From NCBI GenBank assembly GCA_027064425.1, contig JAMOPO010000052.1:1-52371 (forward strand): a DNA stretch of 52,371 nucleotides, read 5' to 3'. Shown here piece after piece: positions 24,689 to 32,066 of this stretch (within the stretch, counting starts at the first letter, position 1; each line of letters opens with the position of its first letter). The position numbers and the translations under genes were made by a program. A model generated the notes under the pieces. The model did not search any database and was not told the DNA's origin. It was given only the letters and a program-made list of their open reading frames with translations. The DNA is from Methanobacteriota archaeon (lineage in GTDB: Archaea > JAADCQ01 > Methanopyri > Methanopyrales > Methanopyraceae).

Positions 24689-26485
24689 CTACGTGTACCC
24701 CGAGATGCCCACCTTCTGCAGCACCTCCTCCCGGTTCTTGTAGAACTCGTGGATGAACTCGCCGACCTCCTTGACGTGCCGGATGTTGTTGTCGACCATG
24801 TACTTGAGGATCTGCTTCCTGATCTCCACCTCCTGCATGATCTCGTCCATGCTCATGCCGGTCTTCTCCTGAATCTTCTTGAAAACCATGCTAGGCACGT
24901 CCGTGCTCTCGACCTTGTCCGTCTCCGGCTTCCACTCGAACACGGTGTTCAGCTGGACCGTGTCGCCCTCCATGCCCGCGATCTCTGCGATCTCGGTCAC
25001 GCGGCGGATCGAGCCCGAGCCGCGCTGGATGAAGCGCTGCTGCATGACGATGATGTCGAGGGCCGGGATCATGATCTTCGGCACGTTCATAGGCTCGTTC
25101 GTGAGCCGGGTGATCGTCTCGCGGGCCGTGTTCGCGTGCAGCGTGCCCATGCACCCGTCGTGACCCGTGTTCATGGCGGTGAACAGGGTCCGAGCCTCGG
25201 GACCGCGGACCTCACCCACGATGATCCGGTCGGGCCGCTGGCGCAGGGTGTTCTTGACGAGGTCGTCCATCGTGACCTCGCCCTTCCCTTCCACGTTCGG
25301 CGGCTTGGTGGTGAGCCGCACCCAGTGCTCGTGGGGCAGCTGGAGCTCGAGCGTGTCCTCGATCGTGATGATCCGCTCCTCGGGCGGGATGAAGATGCAC
25401 AGGCAGTTCAGCGTGGTCGTCTTGCCGCTGCTCGTACCGCCCGCGATCAGGATGTTCGCGCCGTGCTCGACGGCGAGCCACAGGTAGGCGGCCGCCTCGT
25501 AGCTGAGCGTCCCGAACTTGATGATGTCCGTGATCGTGAGCGGATCCTCCCGGAACTTTCGGATCGTGATCGTGGGCCCGTCCGGGCTCACGGGCGGGAT
25601 CGTCGCGTTCACGCGGCTGCCGTCCGGCAGGTGCGCGTCCAGCAGCGGGTTCTCCCGGTCGATCCGCCGGCCCGACTCCCTCGAGATCCGCTCGATCACG
25701 GTCCGGGCCGCGCGCGAGGGGATCTTGAAGTTGCACAGGCACATGCCGTGGTCGCGGTCGTACACGTACACGAAGCACTCGCGCGCCTGCCCGCTCAGAA
25801 CGACCTGAGGCACGACCATGATCTCCTCCAGGTTATCGTCCTTGAGCAGCGGGTGGATCTGCTTGTAGCCCACCATCTCGTACACCAGGAGCTGCTTCAG
25901 GTCCTCCTCGATGACCTCCAGCTCCGGGTACTCGTCCAGGACGTTGTCGAAGACCTCCTCAACCTCCTCCTTGAACGCCTTCTCGCGCTCCTCCAGGTTC
26001 GGGTACTCGGTCGGGTCGAAGTCAATGTTCATGGACAGGATGTCCTTCACGTCGTCAAGCACGCGCTCGAACTCCTTGTCGTCGCGCGCGTAGCGGGGCG
26101 CGTTCGCCCCCAGCTTCTTGACGATCTTGTTGCGTAGGTTCTCGAGCTTGTAGTACCGGTTATAGTCCTTCGAGATGTAAATGGGAACGGGCTGATCCGG
26201 GTACTCGATGATCCGGCGCAGCTCGTCGTCGCACAGGACCTTGCCCTCTCCCTCCTCCGCCTTCTCGTGCTTCTCCAGAACCTTCTCCGCCTCCTCCGCC
26301 GGCAGGGGCTTGACCTTACTCTCCTCGGACTCACCCGCCTTCTGAGCCTCCGAGGGCTGGGCCTGAGCTGAGCCAGCCTCTCCCTTTCTCTCCTTCGGCT
26401 TCTCCTCCTCGCCCAGGATGTCCTTCAGGAAATCGTCGTCCTCGAGATCGCCCAGCAGGCCCTTAACGTCCCGCCGCTTGGCCAC
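24689..26485 (-). CDS. Pilus assembly / type II secretion ATPase (GspE/TadA type)
   Basis: This 598-residue hexameric ATPase powers pilus assembly. Walker [10 protein letters not shown] is at about residues 348-356, followed by the Asp box ([10 protein letters not shown]), Walker B ([16 protein letters not shown]) and the His box ([10 protein letters not shown]). The N-terminal 110 residues are an acidic, low-complexity extension (Glu/Lys/Ala-rich) not typical of the core. Translation starts at GTG 26483-26485, 12 bases after the AAA+ ATPase gene. It precedes the two T2SF platform genes. Confidence 0.93.
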   Translation of the reverse strand: MAKRRDVKGLLGDLEDDDFLKDILGEEEKPKERKGEAGSAQAQPSEAQKAGESEESKVKPLPAEEAEKVLEKHEKAEEGEGKVLCDDELRRIIEYPDQPVPIYISKDYNRYYKLENLRNKIVKKLGANAPRYARDDKEFERVLDDVKDILSMNIDFDPTEYPNLEEREKAFKEEVEEVFDNVLDEYPELEVIEEDLKQLLVYEMVGYKQIHPLLKDDNLEEIMVVPQVVLSGQARECFVYVYDRDHGMCLCNFKIPSRAARTVIERISRESGRRIDRENPLLDAHLPDGSRVNATIPPVSPDGPTITIRKFREDPLTITDIIKFGTLSYEAAAYLWLAVEHGANILIAGGTSSGKTTTLNCLCIFIPPEERIITIEDTLELQLPHEHWVRLTTKPPNVEGKGEVTMDDLVKNTLRQRPDRIIVGEVRGPEARTLFTAMNTGHDGCMGTLHANTARETITRLTNEPMNVPKIMIPALDIIVMQQRFIQRGSGSIRRVTEIAEIAGMEGDTVQLNTVFEWKPETDKVESTDVPSMVFKKIQEKTGMSMDEIMQEVEIRKQILKYMVDNNIRHVKEVGEFIHEFYKNREEVLQKVGISGYT

Positions 26486-26497
26486 GGGCCGACACCC

Positions 26498-28303
26498 CTA
26501 CTCCAGGTCCTTGAGCAGGTCCTCGACCTCCTCCAGCTCGGAGTCCAGATCCGCCGTCTTTGCCTCCTCGTCGACTCCGGCCCCTTCCTCGACTTTAGCC
26601 GTTTCTTCAGCGGTGGCAGCCTCGCCGGCCTCGGACTCGCCTCCGGACTCGGCCACTTCCTCCACCTCTCCCTCCTCGCCGCCCTCCATGAGCTCCTCCA
26701 TCGCCGTGGCCTCGGCCAGGATCGAGGACTGGAACGTGCCCAGGAACTTCACGTCGGAGAACTCGATGCCCTCGCGTCGTAGGTTCTGGATGAACTGCGT
26801 CGGGGAGAGACCCTCCAGGTCCACGTACACGTCGTCCCCGACGCGGACCGCGCTCCGGACGCCGGGGATGTTCTCGATCCTGTCGGCCTCGTCGCCGGCT
26901 CCCTTGACGAGCACGGTCGTGACCTGGACCTCCGTCTCCTCCGATCCGAACTTGTCCAGGTCCGCCCCGTGCCGCTGCAGCGTTAGCACGATGTGCCGGC
27001 GGAGCGCCTTCTCCACGATCTCCGCGTCGATGACGTCCTTGCCCTCCTGGATGCGGATCGCCTGGGCGATTTGCGCCACGTCGCGCGCGTAAGCGAACGT
27101 TGGCTTGAGACCCCATCCACCCTTCTCCTTCGGCAGGAACGCCTTCCGGTACGTCTCGATGGCGTCCTCCGTGTACTTCTCCCCCATCTCCTCCAGCCGC
27201 TTCCGGAAGAGGTCGACGGCGTCCTCGAGCGGCGGGTGCGTGAGGTGGACGAACAGCGGGGCTCGTCGCAGGTGCGCCTCGTCGAACACGGTGATCGGCA
27301 GGTTGGTCGAGAACGCCGCGATGAAGTCGCAGTAGACCTCCACCGCCGTGCCCGCGACGTGGATGATGTCCTTCTTGTTCTCCATCGGCACGATCAGCCG
27401 GTTCAGGATCGCGATGTGCGAGTCCCGCTGCCGGCCCACGTCGTCCACCAGGAACACGCCACCGTGCGCCTTCACGTGCGGCGGGACCTCGTACACGCCC
27501 TTCTCCGCGTCGTACCGACCCTGCAGGTCGTCCAGCGTCAGCTCGGCGCCCGTGAACACGAACGGGGCGTGGATCTTCACCCAGCGCTCGTCCTCCGGCT
27601 GCTCCCGGCGCGGGCGCGGGTCGTGGAAGTCCGGGTCGTACAGCTGCAGGACGCTGCCCGCCACGTACACGGCCTTCGGGATGACGATCGGCGGCAGGAG
27701 CTTCGCCATCCTGCTCAGCGTGAACGTCTTACCCGTGCCGGGCGGTCCGTACACGATCAGACCGCGACCCGAGGTCGCCGCGATCCGGTAGACCCGCTTC
27801 GCCTCCTCCGCGCCGATCACGTCGTGGAACGCGTACTCGACCACCTCCTCCGGGATCTCGATCGGGTAGCGACCCTCCACCTGCTCGCCGACGATCTCCT
27901 TGTAATCCTCGTACGGAACCGGGCAGACGCCGATGTACGGGTCCTCCTTCATGATGTTCTCGGCCAGATCGCGCCCCTTCGGAGTCACGTCAAAGGTGGT
28001 GTTCTGGAACATCGGGCCGCCACCGGTGTGACCGACCAGTTTCCGGTCCTCCAGCTCGCCCACGATCTCCTCCAGGATGGGGACCGGAATGCGCGTGACC
28101 TCGTAGATCTCCCGGCCCGTGAGCGGGCCCCGGTCCGCGATGACCTTGAGCACGAGGTTCTCCACGTACTCCTCCGGCAGCCCGAGGTCATCGATGGACT
28201 CGGGCTTACGGAGCGACTCCACCAGCTCCACGATCTCAGGCTGGTTGTAATACTCCTCTACCGCCTCGAGCACCTCGCGGGGCAGCCCCTCCTCCTCGGA
28301 CAA
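26498..28303 (-). CDS. AAA+ ATPase with N-terminal winged-helix-like region, in pilus operon
   Basis: This 601-residue protein has an N-terminal helical segment resembling a winged helix (LTGREIYEVTRIPVPILEE, about residues 60-80). An AAA+ module follows with Walker A GPPGTGKT at about 183-191, Walker B GGVFLVDDVGRQ, and a sensor-like region (AAFSTNLP). A small beta-rich domain comes next, and the tail is a highly acidic run of about 80 residues. The TTG start lies six bases after the methyltransferase gene. Similar AAA+ proteins accompany some archaeal and bacterial pilus loci. A remodelling or regulatory role is inferred from position only. Confidence 0.75.
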   Translation of the reverse strand: MSEEEGLPREVLEAVEEYYNQPEIVELVESLRKPESIDDLGLPEEYVENLVLKVIADRGPLTGREIYEVTRIPVPILEEIVGELEDRKLVGHTGGGPMFQNTTFDVTPKGRDLAENIMKEDPYIGVCPVPYEDYKEIVGEQVEGRYPIEIPEEVVEYAFHDVIGAEEAKRVYRIAATSGRGLIVYGPPGTGKTFTLSRMAKLLPPIVIPKAVYVAGSVLQLYDPDFHDPRPRREQPEDERWVKIHAPFVFTGAELTLDDLQGRYDAEKGVYEVPPHVKAHGGVFLVDDVGRQRDSHIAILNRLIVPMENKKDIIHVAGTAVEVYCDFIAAFSTNLPITVFDEAHLRRAPLFVHLTHPPLEDAVDLFRKRLEEMGEKYTEDAIETYRKAFLPKEKGGWGLKPTFAYARDVAQIAQAIRIQEGKDVIDAEIVEKALRRHIVLTLQRHGADLDKFGSEETEVQVTTVLVKGAGDEADRIENIPGVRSAVRVGDDVYVDLEGLSPTQFIQNLRREGIEFSDVKFLGTFQSSILAEATAMEELMEGGEEGEVEEVAESGGESEAGEAATAEETAKVEEGAGVDEEAKTADLDSELEEVEDLLKDLE

Positions 28304-28309
28304 CGGCGC

Positions 28310-28915
28310 TCACCCCGGCGCCCTCAGAACCCAGTAACCAGCCCCTCTGGCCGCCACCTCCGCCGAGCCAAAGGTCTCCTCCATGAGCTTAAGCACGCGC
28401 TCGGCACCCATCTTGCGACGGACCACCAGCCAGAGCTCGCCATCATCCTCCAGATGCCCGGGCGCCTCCTCGATTATTTTGCTAACGATCTCCAGACCCT
28501 CCCGCACCGGCGGGTTGGATACGATCAGGTCGAACGACTCGCCCTCCACCGGCTCGTACAGGTCTCCCCTGCGCACCTCCACCACGTCTTCGACCCCGTT
28601 CAGCTCCACGTTCTTCCTCGCCAACCACACCGCCCTCGGGTTAATGTCCGTCATCACGACGCGGCCCTCGCCCATCTCCCGCGCCGCGACGATGCCCAGA
28701 ACCCCGTACCCGCAGCCGAGGTCCATCACGCTCTCGACCCGGTCGAACGGGGCGGTCTCCGCCAGCAGGTGCGTGCCCTTATCCACCCGCCGCCACGAGA
28801 ACACGCCCGGGGCGGTGAGGAACCGGTACTCCTTCCCCCTTATCCTCGCGATGATCATCCCCATCTCGTCCCGGGAGGGTCGACCGCGCCCGGAGTAAGG
28901 TGCCCGCACGCTCAC
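28310..28915 (-). CDS. Class I SAM-dependent methyltransferase, RsmC-like small domain
   Basis: This protein of up to 201 residues has the SAM-binding motif MDLGCGYGVLG (residues 64-74), an acidic loop MTDINPRA and the catalytic NPPV (134-137). The last is found in N-methyltransferases acting on RNA guanine or adenine and in protein-Gln methyltransferases. The pattern is closest to RsmC-type rRNA methyltransferases. The GTG start at 28913-28915 is used; an internal ATG at residue 18 or 20 is possible. It is the first gene before the pilus machinery genes, six bases from the AAA+ gene, though its link to pili may be only shared transcription. Confidence 0.82.
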   Translation of the reverse strand: MSVRAPYSGRGRPSRDEMGMIIARIRGKEYRFLTAPGVFSWRRVDKGTHLLAETAPFDRVESVMDLGCGYGVLGIVAAREMGEGRVVMTDINPRAVWLARKNVELNGVEDVVEVRRGDLYEPVEGESFDLIVSNPPVREGLEIVSKIIEEAPGHLEDDGELWLVVRRKMGAERVLKLMEETFGSAEVAARGAGYWVLRAPG

Positions 28916-29040
28916 TCACCCTCGGGCCGCGCGATTGTTTCCGTGCCATCCCACCTCGGCGGCGCAATAACGCTTCCCGCCGCTCGGGGCCGGGTCCCCC
29001 GGGTGAGCCGCGGGGCCGGGCCGGGACCTCCTCGACCCGG

Positions 29041-29055
29041 GTTATATTTTTCTCC
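29041..29055 (-). promoter_or_regulatory. Probable promoter of the methyltransferase-pilus operon
   Basis: The minus strand reads GGAGAAAAATATAAC: a purine BRE followed by a TATA-like AAAAATATA, matching the style of the tRNA-Asp promoter. It lies about 130 bases before the first codon of the methyltransferase gene, so the mRNA would have a G/C-rich leader of about 100 bases. Read on the plus strand (GTTATATTTTT) it could instead drive an RNA from the hairpin region. Confidence 0.5.
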
Positions 29056-29065
29056 AAGTAAACGA

Positions 29066-29094
29066 GCCGCCGGGGGCTTACGCCTCCCGGCGGC
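29066..29094. repeat. Strong inverted repeat (hairpin)
   Basis: The arms GCCGCCGGG and CCCGGCGGC pair perfectly over 9 bp. A further GGC/GCC pairing after a one-base bulge closes a TTAC loop. It lies about 10 bases from the A/T-rich promoter element, so it would form the very 5' end of a plus-strand RNA. Alternatively it could act as a terminator or insulator upstream of the minus-strand operon. Confidence 0.6.
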
Positions 29095-29365
29095 CCCGCG
29101 GTGGAGTACTCTCCGCTCGGTGTGCGCACATCGGATTCACTCTACTGGGTCCGCCGGCAGCGGGCGCTCCGTCAGGGCGCGCGCCGCCCTGACCGTTCGT
29201 CGCTCCCCCTCGGTCGACCCTCCACGGATGGGGGCTACCTCCGAAAGTGTGGATCACGCTGTGACGGTGTGGGAGCCTCGCGCGGGCTGGCCGCTCCGAG
29301 AGCGGCTACAGTGGAACGATTGAGAGGGTGATCGGAACGGGGTGCCCCGGCACCGCGGGCCGCAT

Positions 29366-29384
29366 CGTTACGAGACTCGTAACG
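29366..29384. repeat. 19-bp perfect palindrome 3' of tRNA-Leu
   Basis: cgttacgagactcgtaacg has two perfectly complementary 9-base arms around a single base, extended by one further T-A pair outside. It begins 8 bases beyond the tRNA-Leu CCA end. On the tRNA strand it shares ggaatcgttacga with the copy after tRNA-Asp, and the one arm difference (A-T to G-C) keeps the pairing. Confidence 0.8.
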
Positions 29385-29392
29385 ATTCCGGC

Positions 29393-29482
29393 TGGTGCGG
29401 GGGCCGGGATTTGAACCCGGGACGGCCCTACGGCCACGGGATCCTAAGTCCCGCCCCTTTGACCAGGCTCGGGCGCCCCCGC
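29393..29482 (-). tRNA. tRNA-Leu (UAG) with C at position 8
   Basis: The complement folds as a class II tRNA. The acceptor stem is GCGGGGG with CCCCCGC. The anticodon arm is CGGGA, loop CTTAGGA, TCCCG, giving anticodon UAG. A long variable arm (TGGCC, GTAG, GGCCG) is followed by T arm CCGGG, TTCAAAT, CCCGG, discriminator A and encoded CCA. The complement of 29475, directly after the acceptor stem, is C at position 8, as in the tRNA-Asp of this window, which implies C-to-U editing. No intron is seen. Confidence 0.96.
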
Positions 29483-29508
29483 GCCTCCAGGCGGACCCTC
29501 GGCGCGTC

Positions 29509-29525
29509 GGTATTTAACGTTTTCC
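29509..29525 (-). promoter_or_regulatory. Promoter of tRNA-Leu (BRE plus TATA box)
   Basis: The minus strand GGGAAAACGTTAAATACC has a purine-rich BRE and a TATA-like TTAAATA (29511-29518), about 32 bases before the tRNA 5' end. It abuts the stop codon of the membrane protein gene at 29526, the same tight layout as at tRNA-Asp. Confidence 0.7.
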
Positions 29526-30761
29526 CTACAGCGGCACGTGCGACCGTCTCAGGGGCGGCTCCCACCCCCGCCAGTCCATGTCGTACGGGGTCACCTTGGG
29601 CGGTACGCGGTCCACCTCGTAGTATAACCATGCCTCGAACGGCGGACTCAGGCCCCTCCCCCAGGGCTCACGGTATCGCTTGAGCCGGTTGACGATCACC
29701 GGCTTCATGCTGTTCCAGCCCGGGTACTTCTGCCAGAACTCCTTCCAGTGGAGTGCCTGCGTCATCGTGACGGCGTACAGCGAGGACATCACGCAGCAGG
29801 GGAGCTCCCACCACGCGGGCCCCAGCAGCAGCGCCGAGGCCGTCCCGAACCTGTAGATTACCAGCCCGGAGGACATGCACACTAGGGCCGCCAGGCGCAC
29901 CTTGGTCCACTCTGGCCTTCTCGCCATCAGGGCCCCGGCGATCGGTAAGGCGACGAGGTAGAACCACGTCGGCACCGCGCTCTCGAAGGTCTCCGGCGGG
30001 CTCCACTCCCTTATGTTCCCGATCAGCTTCGGAACCAGGCCGGGGGAGTGGTAGGTCAGCAGCCCGTGGGATGCGGTTCCGGGGATCGCCACGGTGACGC
30101 CCGCGCCCAGCGAGAATCCGGCTAGCACCGCCAGGAGCTTGACCCGGGCGCGCCTCGGGACGTCCGGGACCAGGGCCGTCAGTCCGAAGATCACCGGGAC
30201 CTCGGGCCATCCATCGTAGCATGCCCCGGTGATCGATCCCAGCGCTCCCGCCGTCAGCGCCCGGACTCGAACGCTCCGGCGCGGGGGGTCGTGCAGCAGG
30301 GTGGAGAGTGCCAGGGTGCCGAGGATGGGGTACGTGAGCAGGCAGATCGTGCGCTTGCCGCCCAGGAACCCGGCGTAGTGAAGGTTGTAAACGGCGGTGA
30401 CGAACCACGGTACGACCGTACCCATTCTCGGCTCGATCAGCCAGGAGATCACCGACGCGGTGACGCCGAAGATCAGGGCGAGGATGAATCGGTAGTCGTG
30501 GTGCGGGCCGGCTCGGGGGTCGACGAGCAGGGAGGAGAGCGCGATGATCGGGCTCTTGTAGATGAACGGCGGCTGGTCCTCCCTCCACCAGCTGACCTTC
30601 GGGTAGTCGCCGTGCTTCGCGTAGTACTTCGCGATGAACCCGTAGTAAAACCAGTCCGGAGCGTTCGACGGCCAGAGGTGGGAGAGGTAGGTGGAGAGGG
30701 CGAGCGTGGCCAGGCCGGCGAGGAAGATCGCGAGGCGGAGCCGGGCCTTCCGGTCTCTCAC
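29526..30761 (-). CDS. Polytopic membrane protein, possible GT-C type glycosyltransferase
   Basis: This 411-residue protein has roughly nine or ten hydrophobic segments. The first is followed by an exo-side loop containing PDWFYYGFIAKYYAKHGDYP, and WREDQPPFIYKSP comes soon after. A first loop of this composition is reminiscent of GT-C/PMT-family glycosyltransferases that use lipid-linked sugars, but no diagnostic acidic pair is certain. The C-terminal 90 residues are soluble and aromatic-rich. It is the last gene of the coaBC-hisD-aspS operon, 9 bases after aspS. Function unproven; a transporter is the alternative. Confidence 0.6.
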   Translation of the reverse strand: MRDRKARLRLAIFLAGLATLALSTYLSHLWPSNAPDWFYYGFIAKYYAKHGDYPKVSWWREDQPPFIYKSPIIALSSLLVDPRAGPHHDYRFILALIFGVTASVISWLIEPRMGTVVPWFVTAVYNLHYAGFLGGKRTICLLTYPILGTLALSTLLHDPPRRSVRVRALTAGALGSITGACYDGWPEVPVIFGLTALVPDVPRRARVKLLAVLAGFSLGAGVTVAIPGTASHGLLTYHSPGLVPKLIGNIREWSPPETFESAVPTWFYLVALPIAGALMARRPEWTKVRLAALVCMSSGLVIYRFGTASALLLGPAWWELPCCVMSSLYAVTMTQALHWKEFWQKYPGWNSMKPVIVNRLKRYREPWGRGLSPPFEAWLYYEVDRVPPKVTPYDMDWRGWEPPLRRSHVPL

Positions 30762-30770
30762 GGTACCACC

Positions 30771-32066
30771 TCACGGGTGGAGGCGCTTTCGGTCGCGCGG
30801 GAACAGGGTCACCTCCCTGATGTTCTCCATCCCCGTGATGGTCATCAGCGTGCGCTCGAGGCCGAGGCCCCAGCCTCCGTGAGGCGGCATCCCGTACTTG
30901 AACGCCTCGAGGTAGTGCTTGAAGTCGTCCGGGTTCAGCCCCTGCTCCTTGATCTGATTCACCAGGATCTCGTACCGGTGCTCGCGCTGGGCGCCCGAGG
31001 CCAGCTCCAGGCCCTGGTACATCAGGTCGAAGGCTCGGGTCACCTCGTCGTCCTTGGCCATGGTGTAGAAGGGTCGGGTCTCTCGCGGCCACTCGGTGAT
31101 GAAGATCGGCTCGTCGAAGATCTCTCCCAGCTTGCGCTCGGCCTCCGTGGGCAGGTCCTCGCCCCACTCGACCTCCACGCCGTGCTCCGAGAGCAGGTCC
31201 AACGTCTCCTCGTACGTGAGCCGCTCGAAGGGGGTCTCGAGCTCGGGGAGCTCCACGTCGAGCGTCTTCAGCTCCTCCTCACACTCCTCGGTGACGCGCC
31301 GGAACACGTGCGCGAGCAGCTCCTCGAGGACGCGCATGACGTCCTCCTCGCTCTCGATGAAGGACATCTCGATGTCCACGGAGATGGCCTCGTTCAGGTG
31401 CCGCCGCGTGTTGTGCTCCTCCGCGCGGAAGATGGGGCCGATCTCGTACACGCGCTCGAAGCCGGCCGCCATGAGCATCTGCTTGTACAGCTGCGGGCTC
31501 TGGGCCAGGTACGCGTCCTGCTCGAAGTACACGACCGGGAAGAGCTCGGTGCCGCCCTCCGTGGCGGACGCGATGATCTTCGGCGTGTGCACCTCGATGA
31601 ACCCGCGGTCCTCGAGGAACTCCCGGATCGCCGTCGTCACCACGTCCCGGATCCGGAAGACCGCCCGCGGTTCCTCCCGCCGCAGGTCGAGCACGCGCGC
31701 GTCCAGCCGCGTGTCCAGGTCCGCGTCCACCTTGCCCGTCGGGTCCAGGGGCAGGTGCGTCTCGGACTCGGAGAGCACCTCGAGCTCCTCCGGGATGACC
31801 TCCACCCCACCCGGGGCCTGCTCGTTCGCCTGAACGGTGCCCCTGACCCGAATCACCGACTCCTTCTTCAGCTTCGGGACCTTCTCGAACACCTCCTCCG
31901 GCACCTTCTGCCGCGGGCAGGTGATCTGCACGATGCCGGAGCGGTCGCGGAGCAGCAGGAACTTGATCCCACCCAGGTCCCGGATCTCGTGCACCCAGCC
32001 CGCGAGCGTGACCTCCTCACCGTCCCGATCCGGGGTGACCTCTGCGGCCTGCGTGTCCTTCAGCAC
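30771..32066 (-). CDS. aspS: Aspartyl-tRNA synthetase (archaeal type)
   Basis: This class II synthetase charges tRNA-Asp. The 431 residues comprise an N-terminal OB-fold anticodon-binding domain (GWVHEIRDLGGIKFLLLRD) and the catalytic core. Motif 2 is FRAEEHNTRRHLNEA and motif 3 GWGLGLERTLM near the C-terminus. The length fits the short archaeal/eukaryal form. Whether it also charges tRNA-Asn cannot be settled here. The start overlaps the 3' end of hisD by seven bases. The tRNA-Asp gene is in the same window but not linked. Confidence 0.96.
   Translation of the reverse strand: MLKDTQAAEVTPDRDGEEVTLAGWVHEIRDLGGIKFLLLRDRSGIVQITCPRQKVPEEVFEKVPKLKKESVIRVRGTVQANEQAPGGVEVIPEELEVLSESETHLPLDPTGKVDADLDTRLDARVLDLRREEPRAVFRIRDVVTTAIREFLEDRGFIEVHTPKIIASATEGGTELFPVVYFEQDAYLAQSPQLYKQMLMAAGFERVYEIGPIFRAEEHNTRRHLNEAISVDIEMSFIESEEDVMRVLEELLAHVFRRVTEECEEELKTLDVELPELETPFERLTYEETLDLLSEHGVEVEWGEDLPTEAERKLGEIFDEPIFITEWPRETRPFYTMAKDDEVTRAFDLMYQGLELASGAQREHRYEILVNQIKEQGLNPDDFKHYLEAFKYGMPPHGGWGLGLERTLMTITGMENIREVTLFPRDRKRLHP

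Larger units (their letters stand above)
28916..29365. other. Gene-free region with several strong hairpins; possible structured RNA
   Basis: No convincing protein gene is seen in these 450 bases. Strong inverted repeats are present: 29066-29094 (GCCGCCGGG with CCCGGCGGC), 29186-29206 (TCAGGGCG with CGCCCTGA), 29290-29306 (GCCGCTC, CGA, GAGCGGC) and 29341-29354 (GGTGCC, CC, GGCACC). Short palindromes also occur (GAGTACTC near 29105, TGTGCGCACA near 29120). An A/T-rich element at 29041-29055 could serve as a promoter in either direction. The signature sequences of RNase P RNA, SRP RNA and 5S rRNA were looked for by eye and not found. Confidence 0.5.

Noticed and set aside
26993-29323. Very long open frames on the strand opposite real genes, for example here and at 1263-2882, 2966-4993, 30291-32291 and 45070-46956
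   Set aside because: They mirror secure genes, are Arg/Leu/Val/His-rich without any family motif, and arise from the high G/C third positions of the true genes.
29101-29331. Possible 76-residue protein in the hairpin-rich intergenic region
   Set aside because: No ribosome site, no recognisable motif, and the frame runs through several strong hairpins; a structured RNA or no gene is more likely.
29056-29365. RNase P RNA, SRP RNA or 5S rRNA
   Set aside because: The conserved blocks of each (for example GGAAAGTCC and ACAGAA for RNase P, the GGAAG/AGCAG helix 8 of SRP) were looked for on both strands by eye and not found.
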